Source: Sarcina sp. DSM 11001 (lineage in GTDB: Bacteria > Bacillota > Clostridia > Lachnospirales > Lachnospiraceae). Taken from it: a DNA stretch of 64,000 nt. This document shows positions 1 through 7,937 of the stretch, piece by piece. Location: positions 199,412-263,411 of the forward strand of contig NZ_FNFZ01000001.1 of NCBI RefSeq assembly GCF_900101015.1. Direction: 5' to 3'. The notes beneath the pieces are model-generated. The model saw only the letters and a program-made list of their open reading frames with translations. It was not told the DNA's origin and did not search any database. Both the position numbers and the translations under genes were made by a program. Numbering within the stretch: the stretch's first letter is position 1; every line of letters begins with the position of its first letter.

Positions 1-275
1 ATATCATGTACGGCAAGGGCATCTCCTACGTCGGCGACGTCCTGGACCTTGCCGCTGCCTGCGACATCGTCAACAAAAGCGGCGCATGGTATAACTACGA
101 GGGAAACCGCGTCGGCCAGGGCCGCGAGAACTCCAAACAGTTCCTTTTGGATCATCCGGATATCCTCGCCGAGATCGACCGCAAGGTCCGTGAGCACTAT
201 AACCTCGATCCGGAGGGGGCCAGGACCTTTACACCGGAGGCTGCCGATGAGCTGCCGGAAAAAGAAGAACAGTAA
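1..275 (+). CDS. recA: RecA recombinase, C-terminal fragment
   Basis: This is the C-terminal end of RecA, the ATP-dependent strand-exchange protein that also triggers LexA self-cleavage. The reading frame is open from base 3 and the gene begins before the window. The visible part matches the RecA C-terminal domain: a GKGIS...GDVLDLA segment, the [10 protein letters not shown] core and an [10 protein letters not shown] helix, followed by an acidic tail rich in Glu and Asp ([12 protein letters not shown]), which in RecA modulates DNA binding. The recX gene follows on the same strand, the usual recA-recX arrangement in Firmicutes. The ATPase core cannot be judged because it is outside the window. 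Confidence 0.95.
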   Translation, partial: IMYGKGISYVGDVLDLAAACDIVNKSGAWYNYEGNRVGQGRENSKQFLLDHPDILAEIDRKVREHYNLDPEGARTFTPEAADELPEKEEQ

Positions 276-382
276 CTGTTCAGAACCACCGCTTTCGGGG
301 TGATCTCCTGTTTTGCGAAAAAATGATACAGCCGTTTTCATGAAATGTCATGAAATGACCCGAAGAACAAGGTTTGATTGGA

Positions 383-457
383 GATGGAATCTTGGAAGAT
401 GAGAACTTGAAAGATGAGATCTTGAAGGATGAAAGCTGGAAAGATGAGAATTTGAAG
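383..457 (+). repeat. 15-bp tandem array (5 units) ending at the recX start
   Basis: Five consecutive 15-bp units of the type GATGAGAACTTGAAA lie at 383, 398, 413, 428 and 443, and the array ends exactly at the ATG at 458. The array is in frame with recX and could be translated from a TTG at 374, giving a Lys/Asp/Glu-rich leader, or could be untranslated. Several units contain purine-rich GGA or AGATGAG that could act as weak ribosome binding sites. Confidence 0.8.
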
Positions 458-1219
458 ATGATTCTTTCCATCGAAAAACTGGACAGATACGGCAGAGTGA
501 CAGAGTACATCCCGGAACCAACAGAGCCCACCTTATCCAAAGGGAACAGGATGACAGACTGCATGAAAACGGAGCGGCCAACCTCAGAATATTCTAAGGG
601 TGGTCCATCTTCCAGGGGCAGTAGAATATCCGGCCGCCTGCGGGTGACGATGCAAGACGGCGAATCCTTTACAATATCCGAACGTCAGGCACTTCGTCTG
701 GGCCTTGAGTCGGGAGCCGGGATGACACAGGATGTTTATGAAGAGATCCTTTCGGATCTCAGGAGTTCCTGTATGCGGCGCTGCGGAGCTCTCCTCGGGA
801 ACCGGGACTACACAGTAAAAAGACTTCGTACAAAGCTGGGAGAGGCCGGGTTCCCCCCTCTGATTATTGAAGAGTGTATCGGAAAGCTTATTGATGCCCA
901 TTACCTGGATGACCGACGCTATGCCCAGAGCTATGTGCGCAGCCATTTGAACGACAGAAGCAGGCTGAGGATCACGCAGGATTTAATGGGACGCGGAATA
1001 GCAGAATATGTGATCGAAGAAGCTTTTGCGGCGGCAGGGGAGGAGACAGATCCGGAAGAGGCACAGTTCAGACAGATTCGGTATCTGTTGAAAAAAAGAG
1101 GTTTTGACCCGGATGCACCCGATTTTAAAGAAAAGCAGAAAACCATGGCTTTTCTGCACCGAAAGGGTTATGAGCCTGACCTGATCCGGCGGGCGATGGA
1201 GTGCAGAGATGATCTATAA
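458..1219 (+). CDS. recX: RecX regulatory protein
   Basis: RecX binds RecA filaments in the cytoplasm and limits recombinase activity. The protein has the three-helix RecX repeats: RRCGALLGNRDYTVKRLRTKL, LIDAHYLDDRRYAQSYVR and a third repeat near the end (MAFLHRKGYEPDLIRRAM). From ATG 458 it has 253 residues, long for the family because about 75 N-terminal residues precede the first recognisable helix. An in-frame TTG at 374 would add 28 residues encoded by a 15-bp repeat; I prefer 458 because the repeat stops there, but neither start has a strong ribosome binding site. It sits about 180 bp after recA, probably in the same transcript. Confidence 0.88.
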   Translation: MILSIEKLDRYGRVTEYIPEPTEPTLSKGNRMTDCMKTERPTSEYSKGGPSSRGSRISGRLRVTMQDGESFTISERQALRLGLESGAGMTQDVYEEILSDLRSSCMRRCGALLGNRDYTVKRLRTKLGEAGFPPLIIEECIGKLIDAHYLDDRRYAQSYVRSHLNDRSRLRITQDLMGRGIAEYVIEEAFAAAGEETDPEEAQFRQIRYLLKKRGFDPDAPDFKEKQKTMAFLHRKGYEPDLIRRAMECRDDL

Positions 1220-1597
1220 AGTGCTATAGCACATGATAAGCCTCCTCTTTTTACTATTATCATGATTAAGCAGATCAAGGTGTACCTCGAAGTATTGAAC
1301 GGGAAAGGATTCTTGATCTTTCTCTGTGAGCATTAGATGCCTCCTTTGCAAACGACAACCTGTTTGCAAAGGAGGCATTATTTTTGAAATAATGTAGTTT
1401 GATTACGAACATCTCTCTTTTGGAAAAGAAATCATTTGTGTTCATAATGACCGCGACAGGCTGCAATGAAAACTTTCGAGGGGTGTACTGCCGCCTTTTG
1501 ATTGTAATATCTGATTGCAGGTCGTGATTTCGGGCTTGAATGGAGGTGACTTGAAAAACGGTTTCTGACAGTGGTTTTTGTCATCTGTTTTACAGAA
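1220..1597. other. Intergenic region after recX
   Basis: No convincing gene is present. A 12-bp perfect palindrome GTGCTATAGCAC lies at 1221-1232, directly after the recX stop, and a strong terminator hairpin lies at 1337-1385. From 1386 to 1597 I see nothing I can name. Confidence 0.6.
1337..1385 (+). terminator. Rho-independent terminator of recA-recX
   Basis: A 17-bp perfect stem (ATGCCTCCTTTGCAAAC at 1337-1353 pairing with 1362-1378) closes an 8-nt loop and is followed by ATTTTTG. It separates recA-recX from the liv operon. Confidence 0.85.
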
Positions 1598-1626
1598 TTG
1601 ACAATCAGCCCGGTAATCATTAGAAT
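1598..1626 (+). promoter_or_regulatory. Sigma-A-type promoter of the liv operon
   Basis: TTGACA at 1598-1603 and TAGAAT at 1621-1626 are separated by 17 bp. Transcription would start near 1633, leaving a leader of about 90 nt that carries an inverted repeat (1654-1675) before livJ. Confidence 0.8.
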
Positions 1627-1653
1627 ATTTATTAATTTATCAGACTCCTGATT

Positions 1654-1675
1654 GTATACTATCGTGATAGTATAC
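1654..1675. promoter_or_regulatory. Inverted repeat downstream of the liv promoter (candidate operator)
   Basis: Two perfect 10-bp arms, GTATACTATC and GATAGTATAC, flank a 2-bp centre. The site lies about 20-40 bp after the predicted transcription start and before the AAGGAGG of livJ. A dimeric repressor site is the simplest reading; a short leader hairpin is the alternative. There is no T-tract, so it is not a terminator. Confidence 0.6.
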
Positions 1676-1721
1676 AGGCGGGAAAAGATACAAATCATAC
1701 TATTAAGGAGGAAATAGTAAA

Positions 1722-2954
1722 ATGAAAAAGTTGATCGTTTTTCTGTTGGCAGGAGTAATGGCTCTGAGTCTGGCAGCCTGCGGCGGTTCAGGCGGCTCTA
1801 CTACAGCTCCGGCGCAGAATGCCGGCGGTGATGCAGCTCCCGCGGAAGGCAGCGCTTCAGGCGATGTGATCAGGATCGGTGTCTTCGAGCCTTCCACCGG
1901 TGATTCCGCATCGGGCGGCAAGAAGGAAACCCTCGGCATGCAGTATGCCAACAAGAATACTCCTACCGTCGAAGCCGGCGGCAAGACCTATCAGGTAGAG
2001 CTGGTTTACGCGGACAACGGTTCTTCTTCCGACAAGGCTCCCTCCGCAGCTTCCGAGCTGATCGGTAAGGATGTCTCTCTGGTCCTGGGTTCCTATGGTT
2101 CCGGCGTTTCCATGGCGGGCGGTCCCAAGTTTGAGGAAGCCGGTCTTGCAGCGATCGGTGTCACCTGCACGAACCCCAATGTCACAGCGGGCAACGACTA
2201 CTATTTCCGCATCTGCTTCCTGGACAACTTCCAGGCGGACGTCCTGGCAAACTTTGCCATGGAGAAATTCTCCGCCAAGAAGGCTTACTGCCTGGGCGAG
2301 AACGGAAACGAGTATGACCAGGGCCTTATCGCTTTCTTTGAGAAGGTATTTACCGCAGCCGGCGGTCAGGTCATCAAAGACTCCTTCCCCACCAACAACT
2401 CTGACTTTACTTCCTACCTGAATAAGGCCAAGAGCGAGGGCGTGGATGTTATCTTCACTCCCGTCTCTATCGCCTATGCGAAGCAGATCATGGAGCAGGC
2501 GGCCTCTCTTTCGATCGAGATTCCCTTCCTCGGTTCTGATACACTCGATGACAACATGGTCCTCGAGGCAACAGCAGGAACGAACCTCAAGCTTTATGTC
2601 TCCACCTTCTACCAGGAGGGCGGCGACGAGACATTTGACCAGGGCATTAAGGAATACATCAACAGCGATTCCGCTGCTCTGACCAACAACGGCGGCAACG
2701 ACACCATCTCCGCGGTCACAGCCATGGGTTACGATGCCTATTATGTTGCCCTTGAGGCAATCAAGGCGGCCGGCGGTCCCGACAAGGCTGCGATCAAGGG
2801 CGCTATCGGCGGCGTGACCTATGACGGAGTCTCCGGCTCCATCGCGTTTGACGCACAGGGCGATGCAGTACGTGATACCGCTTACATCAAGACAGCAGAT
2901 ACCGAGAACGGCACATGGGCATTCGAAAAGGTTCAGACCGGTTCCGGCAACTGA
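1722..2954 (+). CDS. livJ: Branched-chain amino-acid ABC transporter, substrate-binding lipoprotein
   Basis: This is the extracellular receptor of a LIV-type amino-acid importer. Residues 1-20 form a lipoprotein signal peptide ending in the lipobox LAAC, with Cys20 the predicted lipid anchor, followed by a Gly/Ser/Ala linker to about residue 45. The rest is a periplasmic-binding-protein fold of the Peripla_BP_6 family, starting at IRIGVFEPSTGDSASGG, with the expected SELIGKDVSLVLGSYGSG segment of the first lobe. It has 410 residues, normal for the family. AAGGAGG sits 7-10 bases before the ATG. It is the first gene of livJHMGF. The exact ligand (Leu/Ile/Val or another amide) cannot be read from sequence. 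Confidence 0.93.
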   Translation: MKKLIVFLLAGVMALSLAACGGSGGSTTAPAQNAGGDAAPAEGSASGDVIRIGVFEPSTGDSASGGKKETLGMQYANKNTPTVEAGGKTYQVELVYADNGSSSDKAPSAASELIGKDVSLVLGSYGSGVSMAGGPKFEEAGLAAIGVTCTNPNVTAGNDYYFRICFLDNFQADVLANFAMEKFSAKKAYCLGENGNEYDQGLIAFFEKVFTAAGGQVIKDSFPTNNSDFTSYLNKAKSEGVDVIFTPVSIAYAKQIMEQAASLSIEIPFLGSDTLDDNMVLEATAGTNLKLYVSTFYQEGGDETFDQGIKEYINSDSAALTNNGGNDTISAVTAMGYDAYYVALEAIKAAGGPDKAAIKGAIGGVTYDGVSGSIAFDAQGDAVRDTAYIKTADTENGTWAFEKVQTGSGN

Positions 2955-3038
2955 TAGTTTCGGACGAACTCAGGTATAAAAGTTTATAAGTTTGTATATT
3001 TATAAGTGTTTTTATAAGTAACTGATATTAGTCTGCGG

Positions 3039-3071
3039 TTTCTCCCGGAGGGGGTTCCCCTTCGGGAGAAA
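3039..3071 (+). other. Long hairpin between livJ and livH
   Basis: Arms 3039-3053 and 3057-3071 pair over 15 positions (one G-U) around a 3-nt loop. No T-run follows, so it is not a classic terminator. In binding-protein transporter operons, hairpins here often stabilise the receptor mRNA so that receptor outnumbers permease; that role is inferred. Confidence 0.6.
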
Positions 3072-3113
3072 TGCTGTTACAGCTGTTGTTACTGCTGCAA
3101 GAGGAAAACAATT

Positions 3114-4001
3114 ATGGAATATGTCATTTCGGTTCTGCTCTCCGGTATATCCGTAGGAGGCCAATATGCGCTGATCGCGATCGGTTATACGCTGGTCTAC
3201 GGGATCCTGCGCCTGATCAACTTCGCACACGGTGATGTGTTCATGGTAGCCGGACTGATGGGAATCTATTTTACCGCGGTCCTTCCAATCACCCTGTCGA
3301 TCCCGCTGGTCATCCTGGTCACAGTGGCGCTGGGCTTTGCCATAGAACGCGTTGCCTATAAACCGCTTCGGGACGCGCCGCGTATGTCTGTTATGATCTC
3401 TGCCATCGGCGTGAGCTATCTGCTCCAGAATTCGGCGACCTATGTCACCGGCGGCCAGCCCATGACATATCCGAAGATCCCGTTTCTGTCCAATACGATC
3501 AATGTTGCCGGCACTCAGACCAAGTGGGTGGTCATCCTGACTCCTTTCCTGGTGCTGGCTCTGGTTTTTGTCCTCACCCAGCTGATCGACCGGACCAAGA
3601 TTGGTATGGCCATGAGGGCGGTGTCCAAGGATTTCGAGACCAGCCGCCTGATGGGAATCAAAATCAACAGTGTCATTTCCACGACCTTTATTATCGGCTC
3701 CGCGCTCGCGGCAGTCGGGTCGGTTCTCTTTTTTACAAATTATCCTGCGATCACACCTATGGCAGGTGCCATGCCCGGGCTTAAGGCATTTGTCGCAGCT
3801 GTTTTCGGAGGGATCGGATCGATCCCCGGAGCTGTCATCGGAGCTTTCCTGATCGGGATTTGTGAGACCATTATCAAGGGCCTGCCTTCGGCCTGGGATG
3901 TGTCGGTATTCTCTGACGCCTTTACCTTTGCGCTGCTGATCATAATCCTGATCTTCAAGCCTCAGGGACTTTTCGGCGAAGCAGCCACGGACAAGGTATA
4001 A
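3114..4001 (+). CDS. livH: Branched-chain amino-acid ABC transporter permease LivH
   Basis: This integral membrane subunit pairs with LivM to form the channel of the importer. It has 295 residues, typical for LivH, and hydrophobic segments along its whole length. Family hallmarks are the N-terminal SGISVGGQYALIAIGYTLVYG, the INFAHGDVFM motif near residue 40, and the C-terminal LKAFVAAVFGGIGSIPGAVIGA region that contacts the ATPase. It ends in IFKPQGLFGE, also typical. The gap of about 160 bp to livJ holds a hairpin; the gap to livM holds a 17-bp tandem array. Confidence 0.95.
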   Translation: MEYVISVLLSGISVGGQYALIAIGYTLVYGILRLINFAHGDVFMVAGLMGIYFTAVLPITLSIPLVILVTVALGFAIERVAYKPLRDAPRMSVMISAIGVSYLLQNSATYVTGGQPMTYPKIPFLSNTINVAGTQTKWVVILTPFLVLALVFVLTQLIDRTKIGMAMRAVSKDFETSRLMGIKINSVISTTFIIGSALAAVGSVLFFTNYPAITPMAGAMPGLKAFVAAVFGGIGSIPGAVIGAFLIGICETIIKGLPSAWDVSVFSDAFTFALLIIILIFKPQGLFGEAATDKV

Positions 4002-4032
4002 CAAAAAATAAAAACGATTGAGAAGACGCTGA

Positions 4033-4157
4033 GTACAGATGCTAAAATATAACAGCCGCTAAAGCGTTACAGCTGTTGAAACATAACAGCTGTCAAAACG
4101 TTACAGCCGCTGAAACCCTACAGCTGCCAAAACGTAAACGTCACGGCTGGCAAAACA
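4033..4157. repeat. 17-bp tandem array between livH and livM
   Basis: Six contiguous 17-bp units occupy 4033-4134 (for example TTACAGCTGTTGAAACA at 4067 and TTACAGCCGCTGAAACC at 4101). A seventh, more diverged unit lies at 4141-4157 after a 6-bp insertion. Four of the seven units contain CAGCTG or CAGCCG. There is no long open frame, and livM begins 34 bp downstream. Confidence 0.9.
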
Positions 4158-4190
4158 TGTATGATGAAATCGTAAAAAAGGAAGTGACAC

Positions 4191-5555
4191 ATGAAACAGA
4201 GTAATACAACCGGGATCTCCCGAAAACTGTCCGCCATGATCAGCATCGGCGTACTGCTGCTTCTGGTGATCCTGCTGGAAAATCTGAGTACATTTTTCCC
4301 CGGTGTCCCCCAGGTGCTGCAGCCCACGAGTCCTCTGTTCACAGTACTTAAAAAGGGCGCTGTCTATTCTCTGGTGGCAGTGACTATGAACCTGTTGAAC
4401 GGTTTTACAGGCCTGTTTTCACTGGGCCAGGCGGGTTTTATGCTGCTGGGCGCCTATACCTATGCGATCCTGACAGTTCCCGCAGCCATGAAGGAGCAGG
4501 TCTACTATCTGTTCGGGGGCTGTGCTTTCGAGTCCTCCCTGGTAGACCTTTTCGGCGCTGTTTTCGGGACCTCCGGTCCCGGACGGGCGGTCGCCATGAT
4601 CCTGGGAGTTATCCTGGCCCTGATCCTGGCGGGCTGTGTGGCGGGATTCTTTGCTTTTCTGATCGGACTTCCGGTCCTTCGTCTCAAGAGTGACTATCTG
4701 GCCATCGCGACGCTGGGCTTCGCGGAGATTCTGCGCGCCATTTTTCAGTGGCAGAAGCTGGGACCTGTGACCAATGGTGCCAATATGATCAAGGGGTTTC
4801 CCACATTTTCCAGCTTTAATATCACAGACGGGTCCGGGAGGGTCATCCTGCGCTTGTCCACCTTTATTCCCTTTCTGGTATCATCGATCTGCATCCTGCT
4901 GATCGTTCTTCTGATCAATTCTTCCTACGGGCGGGCTTTTAAATCGATCAGGGACGATGAGATCGCTTCCGAAGCGATGGGGATCAGCCTCTCAAAGCAC
5001 AAGATGATCTCCTTTGTCATCTCGAGCTTTTTTGCCGGAATCGGCGGCGGACTCTTTGCCATGTACGTGGCAAACGCCCAGGCCAAGGCTTTTACCTCCA
5101 CTATGACCTATGAGATCCTGCTGATCGTCGTTGTCGGCGGTATCGGCTCTGTCTCAGGCTCGGTCATCGCCACCTTCCTCTATGTGGCGTGCTCGGAATG
5201 GTGGCTGCGCTTCCTCGACAGTGAAATTGTCTTAAAAAGCGGCTTCAAGGTACCGCTTCTCAGAAACGGATTCAGAATGGTGGTCTTCTCGATCGTCATC
5301 ATGGTCATCGTTCTGTTTTTCTCTCAGGGTATTATGGGAGACCGGGAGATCAATATCGGCGCCCTGTTTTCGGGAGGCAGCAGACGTAAAAAGGCGGCGG
5401 CTGCGGCCGGCTCCGCCGGAACTGTTGACATTTCAGTGTCTGCGGCAGACAAAACCGCTCCGGCAAAAGAGATTTCGGCAGGAGAAGGCGGATCCGCGGA
5501 TGAGAATTTAAAAGAAACTGTAAACGATGCCGCACAGGACGAGGTAAAAAAATGA
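4191..5555 (+). CDS. livM: Branched-chain amino-acid ABC transporter permease LivM
   Basis: This is the second channel subunit of the LIV importer. The LivM signature is clear: NLLNGFTGLFSLGQAGFMLLGAYTYA near residues 65-90, LRLKSDYLAIATLGFAEILR around 163-182, and GRAFKSIRDDEIASEAMGI, the cytoplasmic coupling region. At 454 residues it is longer than usual. The excess is an insertion near residues 100-125 and a hydrophilic Ala/Glu/Lys tail of about 75 residues after FFSQGIMGDREI, probably a disordered cytosolic tail. The stop overlaps the livG start by 4 bases (ATGA), so translation is likely coupled. Confidence 0.95.
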   Translation: MKQSNTTGISRKLSAMISIGVLLLLVILLENLSTFFPGVPQVLQPTSPLFTVLKKGAVYSLVAVTMNLLNGFTGLFSLGQAGFMLLGAYTYAILTVPAAMKEQVYYLFGGCAFESSLVDLFGAVFGTSGPGRAVAMILGVILALILAGCVAGFFAFLIGLPVLRLKSDYLAIATLGFAEILRAIFQWQKLGPVTNGANMIKGFPTFSSFNITDGSGRVILRLSTFIPFLVSSICILLIVLLINSSYGRAFKSIRDDEIASEAMGISLSKHKMISFVISSFFAGIGGGLFAMYVANAQAKAFTSTMTYEILLIVVVGGIGSVSGSVIATFLYVACSEWWLRFLDSEIVLKSGFKVPLLRNGFRMVVFSIVIMVIVLFFSQGIMGDREINIGALFSGGSRRKKAAAAAGSAGTVDISVSAADKTAPAKEISAGEGGSADENLKETVNDAAQDEVKK

Positions 5556-6499
5556 GTACTGACAGTGTAATAAACACACAGAACCAGACAGCCGGTGCGG
5601 CGGATCCGGGAAGCCATGGACCCAGCCGCGGGAATGAACCTCTCGCCCTGCACCTGGAAAATGTGACTATGCAGTTTGGCGGCGTCGTGTCTGTCAACAA
5701 TCTGAGCCTTGATGTCCCTCAGGGAAAGATCATCGCCCTGATTGGCCCCAACGGAGCCGGTAAAACAACAGCTTTCAACTGTATCACCGGCGTTTACCAG
5801 CCCACCAACGGACTGATCGAGTTTATGGGTCAGCCCATGGTGCGGACCTATCCCAGAGGGAAGGACGCGAAAATCTATAAGGGCCAGAACAGGGAAAAAT
5901 ACGCAGGTCAGCATGTGCTGACGCCTACACCGGATCAGATCACCCAGCTGGGCATCGCCAGGACTTTTCAGAATATCCGGCTCTGGAAGAGCATGACTGT
6001 TTTTGAAAATGTTTTGACCGCAAAGCATATGCGGGCAAAGCAGAATGTTTTTTCCGCCATTTTGCGGATGAACCTGGCAGAGGAAAAGAGAATGCGCGAG
6101 GAGACGATGGATCTTCTTCGCGAGCAGGGGCTGGAGACCGTAAAGGACGAGCTGGCGACCAGTCTGCCCTACGGCCTGCAGAGACGCCTTGAGATCGCGC
6201 GCGCACTGGCGACGAATCCGAAGCTCCTCCTTCTGGATGAGCCGGCAGCCGGCATGAACCCCCAGGAGACCCTGGAGCTGGCGGATTTTGTCCAGGAAAT
6301 CCGTGAAAAATACGGCCTTACCGTGTTCCTGATCGAACACCACATGGATCTGGTCATGAATATTTCCGACTATATCTATGTCATCGATTTCGGCAGCGAG
6401 ATCGCCCAGGGTGTCCCGGAGACGGTCCAGTCCGACCGCAGAGTCATCGAAGCTTATCTGGGCATCAGTGAAGATCAAGAGGATAAGAGCAATACTTAA
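5552..6499 (+). CDS. livG: Branched-chain amino-acid ABC transporter ATPase LivG
   Basis: This is one of the two cytoplasmic ATPases driving the importer. Walker A is GPNGAGKT at residues 65-72. The signature is degenerate, as is normal in LivG (LPYGLQRRLEIARAL), and Walker B is LLLLDEPAAGMNP. The C-terminal TVFLIEHHMDLVM contains the switch His. About 30 residues precede the usual start of the domain. The insertion with basic residues between GQPMVRTYP and the QLGIARTFQNIRLW Q-loop is typical of LivG and slightly expanded here. Its last codons are copied into a 36-bp tandem repeat. Confidence 0.95.
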   Translation: MSTDSVINTQNQTAGAADPGSHGPSRGNEPLALHLENVTMQFGGVVSVNNLSLDVPQGKIIALIGPNGAGKTTAFNCITGVYQPTNGLIEFMGQPMVRTYPRGKDAKIYKGQNREKYAGQHVLTPTPDQITQLGIARTFQNIRLWKSMTVFENVLTAKHMRAKQNVFSAILRMNLAEEKRMREETMDLLREQGLETVKDELATSLPYGLQRRLEIARALATNPKLLLLDEPAAGMNPQETLELADFVQEIREKYGLTVFLIEHHMDLVMNISDYIYVIDFGSEIAQGVPETVQSDRRVIEAYLGISEDQEDKSNT

Positions 6500-6592
6500 A
6501 ACAGATATGCAACAGATAAATGTTACAATTCTTAAGACAGATATGTAACAGACAAGTGTGATAGTCCTTAAAAACAGACAGGTGTAATTATT
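6495..6592. repeat. 36-bp tandem repeat spanning the livG stop codon
   Basis: Units begin CTTAAAACAGATATGC at 6495-6530, CTTAAGACAGATATGT at 6531-6566, and a shortened copy at 6567-6592. The TAA of livG lies inside the first unit. Confidence 0.85.
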
Positions 6593-6641
6593 GGATCAGA
6601 GACAGGCGTACAATAATCCGCCTGAGGGGAAGGAGATTAAA

Positions 6642-7358
6642 ATGGGTGAGATCCTGCAGATACGGGATTTAAAGGTCAGTTACGGCGGAATCGATGCCGT
6701 ACGCGGCATCAGCTTTGATGTCCGTGAGGGCGAGGTCGTAACCTTGATCGGCGCCAACGGCGCCGGAAAGAGTTCGACACTGCGGGCGATCTCGGGACTG
6801 GTCAAACCCAGGGGCGGTAATATCCTGTTTAACGGAGAGGATATTACAGGTAAGGATTCGACGCAGATCGTTTCCAAAGGCCTGATGATGGTTCCCGAGG
6901 GCAGGAAGATTTTCCCCAACCTGACTGTACTTGAGAACCTCAGGATCGGCGCTTATCTGAGAAACGATGACCTGACCAGCGACCTGGAGATGGTGTTCAA
7001 TTATTTCCCCAGGCTGAAGGAACGTTCCTGGCAGGCCGGTGGAACCCTTTCCGGAGGCGAACAGCAGATGCTTGCTGTCGGCCGCGCCCTGATGGGCAGA
7101 CCGAAGCTCCTGATGATGGACGAGCCTTCTTTAGGACTTGCCCCTATTGTCGTGCAGGGGATTTTTGAGATCATCAACCGGATCCATCAGGACGGGACTA
7201 CAGTTCTTCTGATCGAGCAGAACGCCAATATGGCGCTCCACGTGGCGGACCGCGCCTATGTCATCGAGAATGGAAGAATAACCATGGAAGGCTCCGGCAG
7301 AGAACTGCTGGAGGATGAGAGTGTGAAGGCAGCTTATCTGGGAACTACAGGAAGTTGA
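6642..7358 (+). CDS. livF: Branched-chain amino-acid ABC transporter ATPase LivF
   Basis: This is the second ATPase of the LIV importer. Walker A is GANGAGKSS, the signature LSGGEQQMLAVGRALM, Walker B LLMMDEPSLGLAP, and the switch region VLLIEQNA. I place the start at ATG 6642 because GAAGGAG lies 6 bases upstream. An in-frame TTG at 6591 would add 17 residues unlike LivF and would start inside a repeat. From 6642 the protein has 238 residues, the standard LivF length. Confidence 0.95.
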   Translation: MGEILQIRDLKVSYGGIDAVRGISFDVREGEVVTLIGANGAGKSSTLRAISGLVKPRGGNILFNGEDITGKDSTQIVSKGLMMVPEGRKIFPNLTVLENLRIGAYLRNDDLTSDLEMVFNYFPRLKERSWQAGGTLSGGEQQMLAVGRALMGRPKLLMMDEPSLGLAPIVVQGIFEIINRIHQDGTTVLLIEQNANMALHVADRAYVIENGRITMEGSGRELLEDESVKAAYLGTTGS

Positions 7359-7395
7359 TATTGTGTCATTGTCTTTGCGGAGGTCAATAAACACG

Positions 7396-7596
7396 ATGAA
7401 ACCACTTACTGAAATGAACAACCGGGAACTTTTTTCTGTCCTGACGGGATCGGATGTGATCAGCCAGGCCTTCCTGCAGAAAATCGTACGTCTCCATCTG
7501 CAGTATGTTCATGAGAATAATATCCATGAGGATGCTGACCTGAAGACCATGGTCAGGGAGTATACAGAAGGGCTCTATAAAGAAAAGCCTGAGTAA
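7396..7596 (+). CDS. Small protein of unknown function, last gene of the liv operon
   Basis: I do not recognise this 66-residue protein. It begins MKPLTEMNNRELFSVLTGSD and is soluble, helical-looking and ends in KEKPE. The ATG at 7396 is preceded by CGGAGG 12 bases upstream. It follows livF by 37 bp and precedes a terminator, so it is probably the last gene of the liv transcript. An upstream GTG at 7363 would add 11 residues but has no ribosome binding site. Confidence 0.6.
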   Translation: MKPLTEMNNRELFSVLTGSDVISQAFLQKIVRLHLQYVHENNIHEDADLKTMVREYTEGLYKEKPE

Positions 7597-7659
7597 ACAG
7601 GACAGAAGTTTTGAAAGAAATTTTTGAGAGAAGTTTTGAGAGAAGTTTTGAAAATAGAA

Positions 7660-7711
7660 GAGTCACCGGGGAGAATGCTGATCTTCCGCCGCTCCCCGGC
7701 GGCTCTTTTTT
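7660..7711 (+). terminator. Terminator of the liv operon
   Basis: GAGTCACCGGGGAG (7660-7673) pairs with 7692-7705 with one mismatch and one G-U, followed directly by TTTTTT. Confidence 0.9.
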
Positions 7712-7793
7712 ACTTGATTCATAAGGCTATATCTGAGATCCCGATGGTGTATTAGGAACCGCCGGGAGCGCCGCTCCACTATTGAACTTGTCC

Positions 7794-7822
7794 TTGACAT
7801 AGACACTTATTAAGATTAAAAT
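7794..7822 (+). promoter_or_regulatory. Promoter of rny
   Basis: TTGACA at 7794-7799 and TAAAAT at 7817-7822 are 17 bp apart, giving a leader of about 110 nt before rny. Confidence 0.8.
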
Positions 7823-7937
7823 CAAAATGTTGTGAGTTTGTTCGTAGAATTGACGGTTTCCTGCTGTTTTCTGGGATGCAGGTCTGGATATTCTATACAA
7901 ATACAAACAGGTCAATTGAATAAGGAGGTGCTCCTGT

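Noticed and set aside
1221-1232. 12-bp palindrome directly after recX
   Set aside because: Too short to call a regulatory site without another copy, and not at a promoter.
3012-4004. 330-codon open frame on the minus strand opposite livH
   Set aside because: It is fully antisense to a well-supported permease, its composition (runs of Asp, Arg, His, Gln) is that of a shadow frame, and it has no ribosome binding site. The same holds for the long antisense frames opposite livG (5324-6478), glgA (10565-11269), gpmI (31172-32536) and the cotH-like gene (52197-53729).
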